This document shows, in pieces, positions 17,924 to 27,269 of a DNA stretch of 64,000 nt. The DNA comes from Rhodoferax antarcticus ANT.BR (lineage in GTDB: Bacteria > Pseudomonadota > Gammaproteobacteria > Burkholderiales > Burkholderiaceae_C), in the NCBI RefSeq assembly GCF_001938565.1, contig NZ_MSYM01000011.1, positions 248,001 through 312,000 on the forward strand, written 5' to 3'. The notes below the pieces were generated by a model. The model made no database searches, was not told where the DNA came from, and saw only the letters and a program-made list of their open reading frames with translations. The stretch's first letter is position 1; each line of letters starts with the position of its first letter. A program made the position numbers and the translations under genes.

Positions 17924-18663
17924 TGCACCCTCTCAATCGGCTTGCGTTTCAGTGGCACGGCGCTCTCTAGGAGTTGCATGGCTAGCCGGGTCATGTCTTC
18001 TTGGGATCGATCTGCCCGGGCGCTGGCGGTAATGGTCAGCGGTTTGACGCTGTAACCCAAATAGTTGGACGCGCAGTCCATCAGGTTTTGGGCAGGGGTG
18101 GACGGTGGCGTCGGCATCATGGTCTGGGAATCTGGCACGATGTTAGCAACAGTTGGCCGCAATTGGCCGACCACCAGCATGTGTTTCAGCGCCCTGTATG
18201 CAGAGACGGCAGCGGTCTGGGCCGGTGGCACCACCAGCAAGGGTGCTAGCGCACAGCTTTTCAGGATTTGCGTCATCCGGTCGGCATCGGCATAAACCAG
18301 AAGCACGGCATAAGCCTTGAATAGCTCCCCGACTGAACTGGCCAAGAATCCATGCGCTGACAGATCAGCCAAGCCCTGGGCTGCAGGAAGCACGGACCAG
18401 GACACCGGGTTGTCATCTTCAAGCTGACGGCTCAAAGGGTTGGTCAGCAGTTGCGCCAAACCAGGATTTTGTGGAGTTTCGGTGGTGTGGCCATCCAGCA
18501 CCATCACTGACAAATCCATGCTGACCCAACTGGTGCACAAGCCCCACAGCAACGGTAACTCTCCCAGTTGTTGGCCGTGGCTGGTGACCGCAATCAAACG
18601 CGGCACCTGCTGCAGAGCAAGACTTTGCAAACCAGCGGCCTGGTTGACGCAGGGCTCAAGCAT
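17920..18663 (-). CDS. FlhG/FleN-position protein lacking a P-loop
   Basis: This 247-residue protein occupies the place of flhG (fleN) between flhF and fliA. The segment LIAVTSHGQQLGELPLLWGL, then VMVLDG, aligns by eye with the MinD/ParA N-terminus, but where a Walker A lysine loop (GKGGVGKT) is expected it has HGQQLGELP. No ATP site is therefore apparent. Later parts (LLVYADADRMTQILK; AYRALKHMLVVG) keep a MinD-like spacing. It may be a degenerate FlhG that partners FlhF in flagellar number or placement without ATP hydrolysis. The ATG at 18663 overlaps flhF by eight bases. Confidence 0.6.
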   Translation of the reverse strand: MLEPCVNQAAGLQSLALQQVPRLIAVTSHGQQLGELPLLWGLCTSWVSMDLSVMVLDGHTTETPQNPGLAQLLTNPLSRQLEDDNPVSWSVLPAAQGLADLSAHGFLASSVGELFKAYAVLLVYADADRMTQILKSCALAPLLVVPPAQTAAVSAYRALKHMLVVGQLRPTVANIVPDSQTMMPTPPSTPAQNLMDCASNYLGYSVKPLTITASARADRSQEDMTRLAMQLLESAVPLKRKPIERVH

Positions 18664-20113
18664 GGAATTGCTCCGGTTGCATCGGGCTTGACTGCGCAAA
18701 GAAGAAGCCCAGATCAGCTACCTTGGGGTCAAACGCTGACTTGGCAGGCGAGCGCATCGACATGGCGATCAGGTTAGCAGCGTCTGCACGCTCCCAGTCT
18801 TCGGGCACCTTTTGCCCGGTGGTGACACCGCGCAGCACCAGTTGGTGGCGAATAGTGGCGTCCAGCGCCGGGCCAATCTTGGCGGCTTCGTCGGTTTTGG
18901 ACAGAATGGTTTGCTGCATTCCGGTGGTCTTGAACGCGCTGATCATGTCGTCCAGCGTGTCGCCGTGGCCGCCCGCATTGAGTACCAGCAAGCGGTGCAC
19001 ATCGGGCAAGTCGAGCAAGTCCATCATGTCGCGCTTGCGCGGGTCATTGGGGGCGATGCCGGTGGTGTCGATCAGCACCATTTTCTTGTTGGACAACAGA
19101 CCCAGCAGGTCTTGCAGGGCAGCGCGATCATGTGCCAGATGCGCCACTACACCCAGCATGCGGCCATAAGTGCGCAGCTGTTCGTGGGCACCCACCCGGT
19201 AGGTGTCGAGCGTGATCAGGCCGACGCTGGCCGGGCCGTGCGTCCGCGCACAAAGGCCTGCCAGCTTGGCAGCGGTGGTGGTTTTACCGACACCCGTTGC
19301 ACCCACCAAGGCGTAGGTGCCCCCTTCATCGTGAATCGCACTCGACCCAGCGTCGGTGCGCAGGTTGCGCGTCAGGACTTCAATCACCCAATGGGTGGCA
19401 GCCGCCGCGTTCAGGTCTTCGGGCATGCGCTCCATGATGGTCCTGGCCAGTGCTGGCGAATACCCGGAGCGGATCAGCTTGAGCATCAGGTTGGCGTGGA
19501 TCGGGTTTTGCCGCGCCTGACCCAGCCAGGTGAGCGTGTTGAAGCGGTCTTCAATCAGGGCCTTCATGGCTTGCAGTTCGTCCACAATGCCTTGCGATGG
19601 TGCGGCAGATACCGCTACAGATACAGGTGCTGGGGCTGGCGCGCGCGGCGCGACCTTTTTTACTTGGATAGGGGCAATGCCGGGTTGCAGGCTGGCGGCG
19701 CGGGCAACAGGGACGGGCGCACGCGGCGCAGCGGGGCGCTCTTGACGCTCAGGCATGGCCGGGGCGGCAGTTTGTGCAGCTATTGCTTCGTGGCGCTTGC
19801 GCAGCATGCGCTCACGCACATAGTCTTGAAACGACAGCGTGCTCATCGCCAGCTGGGCGGTGTCTTCAATCACCTGGCTATCCGGGTTGGCCGTCAAGGC
19901 GGGGGCTGTCTTGGCCGCCAGCTGGCGTTGGCCTTGGCGGGCTTGCTGGTCGTTGCGGTCCAGCGCGTCGAGCGTCTCTTCACCGGTGGCCACCACTTCC
20001 ACACCCGAAGCGGTGGGGCGGTTGGACAAGATTAGGGTGCCGTCGCCGAAGGTCATGCGGGCTTTGGACAAGGCTTCGCGGGCGGTGGGGGCAGTAAAGC
20101 GTTGGATGTTCAT
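18656..20113 (-). CDS. flhF: flagellar SRP-type GTPase FlhF
   Basis: This 485-residue protein positions flagella at the pole in many bacteria. The N-terminal B domain begins MNIQRFTAPTAREALSKARM with FGDGTLILSNR. A Pro/Ala-rich linker follows at about residues 120-180. The NG domain then has Walker A GATGVGKTTTAAKLAG, LITLDTYRVGAHEQLRTYG, LIDTTGI and the LSKTDEA guanine-specificity motif. Start and stop overlap flhA and the flhG-like gene. Confidence 0.95.
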   Translation of the reverse strand: MNIQRFTAPTAREALSKARMTFGDGTLILSNRPTASGVEVVATGEETLDALDRNDQQARQGQRQLAAKTAPALTANPDSQVIEDTAQLAMSTLSFQDYVRERMLRKRHEAIAAQTAAPAMPERQERPAAPRAPVPVARAASLQPGIAPIQVKKVAPRAPAPAPVSVAVSAAPSQGIVDELQAMKALIEDRFNTLTWLGQARQNPIHANLMLKLIRSGYSPALARTIMERMPEDLNAAAATHWVIEVLTRNLRTDAGSSAIHDEGGTYALVGATGVGKTTTAAKLAGLCARTHGPASVGLITLDTYRVGAHEQLRTYGRMLGVVAHLAHDRAALQDLLGLLSNKKMVLIDTTGIAPNDPRKRDMMDLLDLPDVHRLLVLNAGGHGDTLDDMISAFKTTGMQQTILSKTDEAAKIGPALDATIRHQLVLRGVTTGQKVPEDWERADAANLIAMSMRSPAKSAFDPKVADLGFFFAQSSPMQPEQFHA

Positions 20114-22197
20114 GATGCTGCACCTTTAAGGATGGGACCAATGCGGATGGTGTGTGATTCAGGGATTTCGCTGTGCGCCAGCACCTGCAAGCGCGGGGCC
20201 ACGCGCCGCACCAGGCGGGCGATGGCGCTGCGGATCTGATCTGGCACCAGCAGGCAGGCCGGGATGCCGATTTCTTCTTGTTTGAGCGCCATTTCGGCGG
20301 CTTTTCGCGTCAGGATGTCGGCCACACCCGGGTCAAGGGCTTGGCCTTGTCCTGCGGGGTTGCCCAGCGCTTGCACCAGCAAGCGCTCCAGTGCGGGGTC
20401 GATGGCGATCACGTTGAGCTCGTTGGTGGCGCCATAAATCTGCTGCACGATGGCTGGCGACAGTGCCACGCGCACCCGCTTGGCCAGCTCGGCCGGGTCG
20501 GTGGTGGCACCTGCATGCTCGGCCAGCGATTCGATGATGGTGCGGATGTCGCGAATGTGTACCGATTCTTCCAGCAATAGCTGCAAGACTTTTTGGAAGA
20601 CGGCAATGGGCACCATTTTGGGGACTACTTCTTCAATCAGTTTGGGAGCTTGCTTGGCCACGTGTTCTACCAGTTGTTGGGTTTCGGTTCTGCTGAGTAA
20701 TTTGGCGGCTTGCACTTGCATCAAGTGTGACAAATGCGTGGCCATCACAGTCTCGGAATCAACCACGGTAAATCCGGCCATTTGCGCGGCTTCCTTTTGC
20801 TGCGCGTCGATCCAGTGCGCTGGCAGGCCAAAAGCCGGGTCGGTGGTGGGGGTGCCGATCAGCGGGGTGCTGATGCCGCCTGGGTTGATGGCCAGAAACA
20901 TCCCCGGGAAAGCCTCGCCTTCACCCACAATCACGCCGCGCAGGGTGATGCGGTAGCCACTGGGTTTGAGTTCCAGGTTGTCACGCACATGGACCGGCGG
21001 GGGCAAAAAGCCGACCTCTTGTGCGAATTTGCGGCGCACACCTTTGATGCGGGTCAGCAAGTCGCCCTGGCGGTTTTTGTCCACCAGCGTGATCAGACGG
21101 TAACCCAGCTCCAGACCGAGCTGGTCAACCGGTTGCAAATCGTCCCAGCTGGCTTCGCCGTCGCCTGCTGCGACTGGGGCCGCCGGCACTTCTTCCACCG
21201 CAACCGGGCGATGCGCCAGCGCCCAAGCGCCGTAGCCCAGCAGCAAGGCAATGCCAATGAACACGGTGTGCGGCATGCCCGGGATGACACCCATGATGCC
21301 CATGATGATGGCGGTGATCCCCAGCACGCGGGGTGAGACAAACATTTGCGTGACGATCTGGCCGCTCAAATCACGGTCTTTACCCACCCTCGACACCACC
21401 ATGGCAGCCGCCACCGAGATCAGCAGGCCCGGAATCTGCGCCACCAGCGCATCACCCACCGCCAGCAAAATATAGGTGTTGGCCGCTTGCGAGGCGCTCA
21501 GGTCGTGTTGCAGCATGCCAATGCCAAAGCCACCAAAGATGTTGATCAGCAGGATCAAAATGCCGGCCACCGCATCGCCCCGTACAAACTTCGAGGCACC
21601 GTCCATGGAGCCGAAAAAGTCGGCTTCTTCCGATACCTCGGCGCGTCGGCGTTTGGCTTCCTTCTCGTCAATCAGGCCAGCGTTCAGGTCGGCGTCTACC
21701 GCCATCTGCTTGCCTGGCATGGCATCCAGGGCAAAACGGGCAGACACCTCTGCAATACGCTCGGCACCTTTGGTTACCACGACAAAGTTGATCACCACCA
21801 GAATCGAGAAAACAATCAGGCCCACGGCAAAGTTGCCGCCAATCAGAAAGTGGCCAAAGGCTTCAATCACCGCTCCTGCGGCACCGGGGCCGGTATGACC
21901 TTCGAGCAACACCACGCGGGTAGAAGCCACGTTGAGCGACAGACGCATCAGGGTGGTCAACAGCAACACCGCCGGAAACGCCGCAAAGTCCAGCGGCTTG
22001 AGCATGTAGGCTGCCACCATCATCACCATCAGTGCGATTGAGATATTGATGGTGAAGAAGGTGTCCAGCATCCAGGGCGGCATCGGCAAGACCATCATCG
22101 ACAAAATCGCCACCACCAGCATCGGCGCTGCGGCACCTTGCATCAGCGCGGTGTTGCCGCCAAACCAGGTCTTGAAGGATTTGAGGGAAGCGTTCAT
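20110..22197 (-). CDS. flhA: flagellar export gate protein FlhA
   Basis: This 695-residue integral membrane protein forms the large export-gate ring. The N-terminal half has about eight hydrophobic segments. They include VLLLTTLMRLSLNVASTRVV, the FHIPEP-region segment FVVVTKGAERIAEVSARFAL, and DAMPGKQMAVDADLNAGLI. The C-terminal cytoplasmic domain ends SHTIRIGPILKGAAS. It lies between flhB and flhF with four-base overlaps on both sides. Confidence 0.97.
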   Translation of the reverse strand: MNASLKSFKTWFGGNTALMQGAAAPMLVVAILSMMVLPMPPWMLDTFFTINISIALMVMMVAAYMLKPLDFAAFPAVLLLTTLMRLSLNVASTRVVLLEGHTGPGAAGAVIEAFGHFLIGGNFAVGLIVFSILVVINFVVVTKGAERIAEVSARFALDAMPGKQMAVDADLNAGLIDEKEAKRRRAEVSEEADFFGSMDGASKFVRGDAVAGILILLINIFGGFGIGMLQHDLSASQAANTYILLAVGDALVAQIPGLLISVAAAMVVSRVGKDRDLSGQIVTQMFVSPRVLGITAIIMGIMGVIPGMPHTVFIGIALLLGYGAWALAHRPVAVEEVPAAPVAAGDGEASWDDLQPVDQLGLELGYRLITLVDKNRQGDLLTRIKGVRRKFAQEVGFLPPPVHVRDNLELKPSGYRITLRGVIVGEGEAFPGMFLAINPGGISTPLIGTPTTDPAFGLPAHWIDAQQKEAAQMAGFTVVDSETVMATHLSHLMQVQAAKLLSRTETQQLVEHVAKQAPKLIEEVVPKMVPIAVFQKVLQLLLEESVHIRDIRTIIESLAEHAGATTDPAELAKRVRVALSPAIVQQIYGATNELNVIAIDPALERLLVQALGNPAGQGQALDPGVADILTRKAAEMALKQEEIGIPACLLVPDQIRSAIARLVRRVAPRLQVLAHSEIPESHTIRIGPILKGAAS

Positions 22198-23348
22198 GGT
22201 GTTTCAGCCGCAATCACTTTGGACAAAGGGTCCAGTTCAGGTGGCACAAAAGGCGTCGGTGCCTCGCCGGGTGACGGGCCTTCGCCGCGCATGGCGGCTT
22301 TGAGCCGGTAGATGTAGGCCAGCACCTGTGCCACCGCGGTGTACAGGCTGGTGGGAATATCCTGGTTAATTTCGGCATTGGCATACAAGGCGCGGGCCAG
22401 CATGGGCGACTGCAGCACGGGAATGGCGTTTTCCTTGGCAATGTCGCGGATCTTGAAGGCCAGCAGGTCAGCGCCCTTGGAGATCACACGCGGTGCGTGC
22501 ATGGTTTTGTCGTCGTACTGAATCGCCACCGCGTAGTGGGTCGGGTTCATCAGCACAAAGTCGGCTTTGGGCACGGCAGAGATGCTGTTGCCCTGTGCAA
22601 TGTCGCGCTGGCGCTGGCGCAGACGGCCCTTCATCTGCGGGTTGCCATCAGACTCCTTGGTTTCCTGCTTCATTTCCTGGTGCGACATTTTCATGCGTGA
22701 TTTGTGCAGGTAAGACTGCAGCGGCACGTCAATAGTGGCCACCACCAACAGCACCACCAGCATTTGCGCCATGCCAATCGTCAGCCAGTCAGCCAGGTGG
22801 GAAATGGATTGGGCCGAGGGCTGCAGCACCAGCGACCCCAGGGTATCCAACCCGGTCTGCAGGTAATTGAACCCCACCAGCAACAGCATGAAAGCGATGA
22901 AAACCATCTTGCCAACTTCTGTGGCCTTGTCTTTGGTGAACATATTGCCCAAACCAGTCAAAGGGTTCAGCCTGCTGAAGTCTGGTGTGATGGGCTTGAC
23001 GCTGGCCACCCACCCACCGGTTGCCAAAGCGCCCAGGATGGCAATCACACTAACCACCGCGGCCAGTGCCGCAGCGCCCGCCAAGCCCACCCCGACCATG
23101 ACCCCCAAGCGGTTGATCATGATCTGCGGGTCTTTCAGAGCTTGGGCATCAAACAGCAGTTGCAAACCCATATGCGTCTTGAGCTGGCCGAGCATCATCG
23201 GCGCCAGCGCCAGCAAGGCAGCCGCACCACCGCCCAACACCGCTAGGTGCGACAGATCACGCGAACGCGCTACCTGACCATCGTCGCGGGCTTTTTGCAG
23301 CTTGCGCTCGGAGGCGGGTAAATTCTTATCTTGGCTGCTGGATTCCAT
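22194..23348 (-). CDS. flhB: flagellar export switch protein FlhB
   Basis: This 384-residue export component switches substrate specificity from hook to filament. The start ESSSQDKNLPASERKLQKAR is typical. Four hydrophobic segments precede the cytoplasmic domain with the autocleavage motif NPTH (FVLMNPTHYAVAIQYD). The segment after it (IPVLQSPMLARALYANAEIN) is standard. A proline-rich tail of about 30 residues is present. It is the first gene of the operon, with a 198-base leader. Confidence 0.96.
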   Translation of the reverse strand: MESSSQDKNLPASERKLQKARDDGQVARSRDLSHLAVLGGGAAALLALAPMMLGQLKTHMGLQLLFDAQALKDPQIMINRLGVMVGVGLAGAAALAAVVSVIAILGALATGGWVASVKPITPDFSRLNPLTGLGNMFTKDKATEVGKMVFIAFMLLLVGFNYLQTGLDTLGSLVLQPSAQSISHLADWLTIGMAQMLVVLLVVATIDVPLQSYLHKSRMKMSHQEMKQETKESDGNPQMKGRLRQRQRDIAQGNSISAVPKADFVLMNPTHYAVAIQYDDKTMHAPRVISKGADLLAFKIRDIAKENAIPVLQSPMLARALYANAEINQDIPTSLYTAVAQVLAYIYRLKAAMRGEGPSPGEAPTPFVPPELDPLSKVIAAETP

Positions 23349-23546
23349 GTTGGGAAGACACCTTGTGTTCTTCCCATTGTCTTTTTGCGCTTCTGGAACT
23401 AAAGCGCAATAAGCGGGGGCTTTCCCCGCCTGTTTTACCGGGGCTTATTCCGTTTCCAGATCATTTGTGTCTAAGCGCGAAGCCGCAGGCAGTGCTGTAG
23501 CACGACAAGGCGAAGCAACAACGACATGGGTGATTTAGAAATGGAA
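23349..23546 (-). promoter_or_regulatory. cheZ-flhB intergenic: weak terminator, inverted repeat, possible flhB promoter
   Basis: GCGGGG-gcttt-CCCCGC (23413-23429) can form a hairpin on the cheZ transcript, with only a weak T run behind it. TGCGCTT (23386-23392) and AAGCGCA (23402-23408) form a 7-bp inverted repeat that could be an operator. On the minus strand GACAAT (23376-23381) is a possible -10 for flhB, 27 bases before its ATG. A GC-rich stretch at about 23468-23520 resembles nothing else in the window. Confidence 0.3.
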
Positions 23547-24227
23547 TTAGAAACCCAGGCTGGCCAGCAGGTCGTCCACCTCGGACTGGCCTTTGACCAC
23601 ATCCGGATTGCCTTCGGGGTTGACCACCGGCCCCTGCAAAACCGGCTGCTCATGCACCACGAAAGGTGTCTCTGCAGCGACAGGGCTGGCAGGCGTTTCA
23701 ACTGGCTTGCTGACTGACTCAGCAGGCGCGGTGATGATCAGCAGTTGCAACAGTTGCGCTTCAATGTTGGCGGCCAACGCAACCACCTTGGAGATCACCT
23801 GCCCGGTCAAATCATGAAAGTCTTGCGCCATCATGATGTTGGTCAGATTCGTGTCGATCTGTTGGGTGGCGTCTTCCACGTCATGGATGAAGTTCATCAC
23901 ATGGCCCTTGGCCACCGCTGCCACCGGGTCTTTGACGATCAAGGCACCAATGCGGCGGGTTTCTGCGGCAATGTGGTCGTGATGCGCCTTGGCCTGGTCC
24001 ACATTATTAAGCACCTTTTCGGCGGCTTCGCCCGTCAAGCGGGCAATGTAGGTCAGGCGACTTTTGGCATCGGGCAGTTCGCCAGCCCAGGTCTTGACCT
24101 TTTCAGCCAGCCCCAGGCCCTGCAGCGAGTCGTGCAATTGGCGTGTCAGGATGCCAATGCGCTGATGAACATCTTGCGACAAATCTGCTATTGCCGCTGC
24201 TGAACCGGAAGGGGCGCCCGTGCTCAT
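23547..24227 (-). CDS. cheZ: CheY-P phosphatase CheZ
   Basis: This 226-residue protein dephosphorylates CheY-P. The catalytic segment is [20 protein letters not shown], with the Gln that attacks the aspartyl phosphate in DLTGQV. The C-terminal CheY-binding peptide is DDLLASLGF. Long helices between form the four-helix bundle dimer. Its ATG overlaps the cheY stop by four bases, so the two are coupled. Confidence 0.93.
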   Translation of the reverse strand: MSTGAPSGSAAAIADLSQDVHQRIGILTRQLHDSLQGLGLAEKVKTWAGELPDAKSRLTYIARLTGEAAEKVLNNVDQAKAHHDHIAAETRRIGALIVKDPVAAVAKGHVMNFIHDVEDATQQIDTNLTNIMMAQDFHDLTGQVISKVVALAANIEAQLLQLLIITAPAESVSKPVETPASPVAAETPFVVHEQPVLQGPVVNPEGNPDVVKGQSEVDDLLASLGF

Positions 24228-24613
24228 TTCAACCCCACCTTGGTCAGAATCAAGCTGACTTTGTCTTCCAGCGTGGCTTTGGTGAAGGGTTTCACGATAT
24301 AACCTGCCGCGCCTTGCTGCGCCGCCCTGACGATGTCTTCCTTGCGGGCTTCAGCCGTGACCATCAGCACCGGCAAGTGCTTGAGTTTCTCGTCCTTCTT
24401 GATTTCGTTGAGCAACTCAAACCCGTTCATGTTGGGCATATTGATGTCGCTCACCACAAAATGAAAGGTGGAATTGCGCAGCTTGTGCAATGCCACTACG
24501 CCGTCTTCTGCCTCATCCGCCTCGGCATAGCCAATTTCCTTGAGCAGGTTGCGCACGATGCGACGCATGGTGGAAAAGTCGTCAACCACCAGAAACTTGA
24601 GATCATTCGCCAT
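24224..24613 (-). CDS. cheY: chemotaxis response regulator CheY
   Basis: This 129-residue single receiver domain has the acidic pair in [20 protein letters not shown] and the phospho-acceptor Asp in [16 protein letters not shown]. The Thr/Ser switch lies in VLMVTAEA and the conserved Lys in [15 protein letters not shown]. Size and sequence closely follow enterobacterial CheY. Its kinase CheA is not in the window. It is downstream of motAB by 69 bases and coupled to cheZ. Confidence 0.96.
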   Translation of the reverse strand: MANDLKFLVVDDFSTMRRIVRNLLKEIGYAEADEAEDGVVALHKLRNSTFHFVVSDINMPNMNGFELLNEIKKDEKLKHLPVLMVTAEARKEDIVRAAQQGAAGYIVKPFTKATLEDKVSLILTKVGLK

Positions 24614-24682
24614 GGAGGAGCCTTTCGATGGCGCAAGCCGAAACTGTCATAAAGTGATTTCCAAGTGGGATGTCGCGTGGCG

Positions 24683-25627
24683 TTAAGGTTTGGCCGAAAC
24701 GTCAACCGGAGGTGTGCTGGGTGGGGCTTCAGCCTCGGCGGGTGCCTCCACCTTTCTGGCACCCAGTAAACGCTCTTCTGCTTCGCGGGTCAATATGGTA
24801 ATGCTGATTCTACGGTTGGATGCGCTTCGAGGATTCTCCTCATCGAGCAAAACGCTCGATGCCAAGCCCATCACACGAGCCATTTTGTCGTTGGGCATGC
24901 CTGCAGCTACCAGTTCACGTCTCGTGGCGTTGGCGCGGTCTGCTGATAGCTCCCAGTTACTGTAGCCACGCGCCTGATTGCTATAGGGGGTCTGGTCGGT
25001 ATGGCCTTCCAGGCTAATTTTGTTGTCCACATCCGATAGCGCCGAGCCAATTTGCATCAGGATGTCGTGCATATAAGGTTTGACACTGGCACTGCCGCTG
25101 TCAAACATCGGGCGCTTTTGATCGTCAACGATCTGGATTTGCAGACCATCGGGCGTGACCTTGAGCTTGATCTGCTCGCTAAATTCAGCCAGTTTAGGGT
25201 TTTGCGAGATGAGCGAGCTGATTTTGGCGCTGAGCTCGGCTATTTTCTGGGCGTCTTTTCTGGCGCGCGCCACTTTGTCTTGATTGCCCGAGAGTCTGCG
25301 TGCCTGGGGGTCGGAGCCATCGCCGCGCTTGGACTGCCCGGCGGTTTGAGTTAGATCGTTGCCGCCGGCATTGACCAAGCTCTGGCTGGCACCTGCGCCA
25401 CTGCCACCTTGCATCGCCACCTTCAGCGGTGACTGGAAATAGTCTGACAAACCTTTCTTGTCGCCCTCAGAGGTGCTGCCCAGCAGCCACATGAGCAAGA
25501 AAAACGCCATCATCGCCGTCACAAAGTCGGCGTAGGCAATCTTCCAAGCACCACCGTGCGCCACATGCGCGGTTTTCTTGATCCGCTTGATGATGATGGG
25601 TTGGAGTTTTTTGGCTTCGGTTGCCAT
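24683..25627 (-). CDS. motB: flagellar stator protein MotB
   Basis: This 314-residue stator subunit has a basic cytoplasmic start and one membrane helix, AYADFVTAMMAFFLLMWLLG, whose Asp (YADF) is the proton-binding residue. A plug/linker region follows. The OmpA-like peptidoglycan-binding domain (about residues 150-280) has ISLEGHTDQTPYSNQARGYS, ELSADRANATRRELVAAG and ASNRRISITIL. A Pro/Ala-rich tail ends the protein. It is 21 bases behind motA. Confidence 0.95.
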   Translation of the reverse strand: MATEAKKLQPIIIKRIKKTAHVAHGGAWKIAYADFVTAMMAFFLLMWLLGSTSEGDKKGLSDYFQSPLKVAMQGGSGAGASQSLVNAGGNDLTQTAGQSKRGDGSDPQARRLSGNQDKVARARKDAQKIAELSAKISSLISQNPKLAEFSEQIKLKVTPDGLQIQIVDDQKRPMFDSGSASVKPYMHDILMQIGSALSDVDNKISLEGHTDQTPYSNQARGYSNWELSADRANATRRELVAAGMPNDKMARVMGLASSVLLDEENPRSASNRRISITILTREAEERLLGARKVEAPAEAEAPPSTPPVDVSAKP

Positions 25628-25648
25628 GCTGGTGCCGTGCGGTTGGGC

Positions 25649-26506
25649 TTATTTCTTTTTGACGAACGCTTCCAACTCAAGGAAGGTTGGGCGCTCGGTG
25701 GAGAACAGCACCTTGCGACCAAATTCAATGGCCGTGGCTGGGTTGTAGCCCTGCATACTGGCCAGCAGCGTGGTTTTGATGCATTGCAGCTCTTTGCCGG
25801 CCTCTTCGACTTTTTGCTCCAGCAGACCCGCTAGCGGTTCGGCAAAACCGTAGGCCAGCAAAATGCCCAAAAACGTGCCCACCAGCGCCGAGGCAATCAT
25901 GCCACCCAGCACGGCAGGCGGCTGCCCCACAGAACCCATGGTATTCACCACACCCAACACCGCCGCCACAATACCAAAAGCAGGCAGGCCACCGGCCACC
26001 CGTTGCATTGCTGCCACGGCGGCGTGTTCTTCGGCATGGTGGGTATCAATCTCGCTGTCCATCAGTGACTCAATCTCATGGGCGTTCAGGTTGCCCGAGA
26101 CCATCATGCGCAGGTAGTCGGTGATGAATTCCACCACATGGTGGTCACTGCCGACCGCGCCGTGTTTCTTGAAAATTGCTGAGGTTTCAGGCTCTTCCAC
26201 GTCTTTCTCAATGGCCATCAAGCCCTCTTTGCGGGCCTTCTGCAAAATGTCGTAGAGCAGCGCCAGCAAATCCATGTAGCGGGCCTTGGTGTACTTGCTG
26301 CCCTTGAAGCATTTGCCCAGCCCTTTCAGGCTGGCCTTAATCACCTTCATCTGGTTGTTGGCCACAAACGCGCCGATGGTGGCGCCGCCGATGGTGGCCA
26401 ACTCAAACGGCAAGGCCTTCAAGACAACCGAAATGTTGCCGCCGTGAAAGATGTACACGCCAAAGACGCACACCAACACAATCAGCCAACCAACAATAAC
26501 AAACAT
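25649..26506 (-). CDS. motA: flagellar stator protein MotA
   Basis: This 285-residue proton-channel subunit has four hydrophobic segments, the first at residues about 3-22 (IVGWLIVLVCVFGVYIFHGG). The conserved segment PAFGIVAAVLGVVNTMGSVG lies at helix 3 and GTFLGILLAYGFAEPLAGLL at helix 4. The cytoplasmic loop has KSTYxxx-like sequence YTKARYMDLLALLYDILQKA, then RKEGLMAIEKDVEEPETSAI. A sigma-28 promoter lies 72 bases upstream of the ATG. Confidence 0.96.
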   Translation of the reverse strand: MFVIVGWLIVLVCVFGVYIFHGGNISVVLKALPFELATIGGATIGAFVANNQMKVIKASLKGLGKCFKGSKYTKARYMDLLALLYDILQKARKEGLMAIEKDVEEPETSAIFKKHGAVGSDHHVVEFITDYLRMMVSGNLNAHEIESLMDSEIDTHHAEEHAAVAAMQRVAGGLPAFGIVAAVLGVVNTMGSVGQPPAVLGGMIASALVGTFLGILLAYGFAEPLAGLLEQKVEEAGKELQCIKTTLLASMQGYNPATAIEFGRKVLFSTERPTFLELEAFVKKK

Positions 26507-26577
26507 AGACGGTCTACTTTAGAAGGGCTTGTGTTTCAAAAGACGAGCAGTGCTAGGTGCCCACTCTGCTCTCTATC

Positions 26578-26604
26578 ATATCGACCGCTTTCCCAGTCAC
26601 TTGA
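26578..26604 (-). promoter_or_regulatory. sigma-28 (FliA) promoter for motAB-cheYZ
   Basis: On the minus strand TCAAGTGA, 11 bases, then GTCGATAT matches TAAAGTTT-N11-GCCGATAA with exact spacing (about 11 of 16 positions). It is 72 bases upstream of the motA ATG. It separates motAB-cheYZ (late class) from the flhDC genes upstream. Confidence 0.7.
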
Positions 26605-26611
26605 GTTATGA

Positions 26612-26664
26612 GTGAAATAAGCTTCTAGCCCTTATAAACAAAGCGTTAGTAGCTATAAAATATA
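26612..26664 (+). repeat. dispersed palindromic repeat between flhC and motA
   Basis: TGAAATAAGCTTCTAGCCC at the left, then CTTATAAACAAAGCG and TTAGTAGCTATAAAATAT. The inverted halves (ATAAGC...GCCC / GCG...GCTAT) are imperfect. It lies between the flhC stop and the motA promoter. Confidence 0.6.
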
Positions 26665-26682
26665 TTTTTTGGAGTAGGCCGC

Positions 26683-27228
26683 CTAGTGCAGAAGAATGCC
26701 GCCGCCAGTAGAGCCCTTGCCTGCGCGGGCTGGTGGCGTACACAGGCCGCACTCAAAGTGGCGCGAGTTCTCATAGGCTTCTGACACAAAGTGCCCGCCA
26801 CACTTGCTGCACTTGGTCATGCCCAGCATATTGTTGTCGACAAACTTCACCAGCCGCCAGGCGCGGGTGATGGACAGCAGTGGCTCCACACCGCAAACAC
26901 TGATCTGCTCGGCATAGAGTTTGTAAGCTTTCATGATGGCGTCAATATCGTCCAGCGCGCTCACCTTGTTCAGATAGTGATAGGTGTTCAAAAACAGCGA
27001 GGCGTGGATATTTGGCTGCCAAGTCAAAAACCAGTCGGTAGAAAACGGTAATTGACCTTTGGAGGGCGATTTGCCAGCCACTTCCTTGTACAAGCGCAGC
27101 AGCCGCTCATACGACAGGCTGGTTTCGCTCTCCAGCACCTGTAGCCGCGCGCCAAGCTGGATCAGCGCCACAGCGCGCTCCACTTGTTTGGAGTCATTCA
27201 AAACGCTCTTGGTCGATACGGTGGCCAT
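26683..27228 (-). CDS. flhC: flagellar master regulator subunit FlhC
   Basis: This 181-residue DNA-binding subunit of the FlhD4C2 activator has four zinc-binding cysteines in CSKCGGHFV and, about 17 residues on, FECGLCTPP. Typical FlhC motifs earlier are VALIQLGARLQVLESETSLS, then ERLLRLYKEVAGKSPSKGQL and PFSTDWFLTWQPNIHASLF. Length agrees with the family (about 190). It is 41 bases behind flhD. Confidence 0.95.
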   Translation of the reverse strand: MATVSTKSVLNDSKQVERAVALIQLGARLQVLESETSLSYERLLRLYKEVAGKSPSKGQLPFSTDWFLTWQPNIHASLFLNTYHYLNKVSALDDIDAIMKAYKLYAEQISVCGVEPLLSITRAWRLVKFVDNNMLGMTKCSKCGGHFVSEAYENSRHFECGLCTPPARAGKGSTGGGILLH

Positions 27229-27269
27229 GATGTGTCCTTGGTAGCTTGCAGGTGGGGCTGGGGTTGGGC

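Noticed and set aside
19600-19650. Possible dispersed-repeat copy inside flhF
   Set aside because: Only short pieces of the pattern match in an Ala/Pro-rich linker with low-complexity codons.
18812-20035. Plus-strand 407-codon open frame across flhF
   Set aside because: High-GC shadow of flhF; composition is Arg/Gly/Gln-rich and no family pattern is seen.
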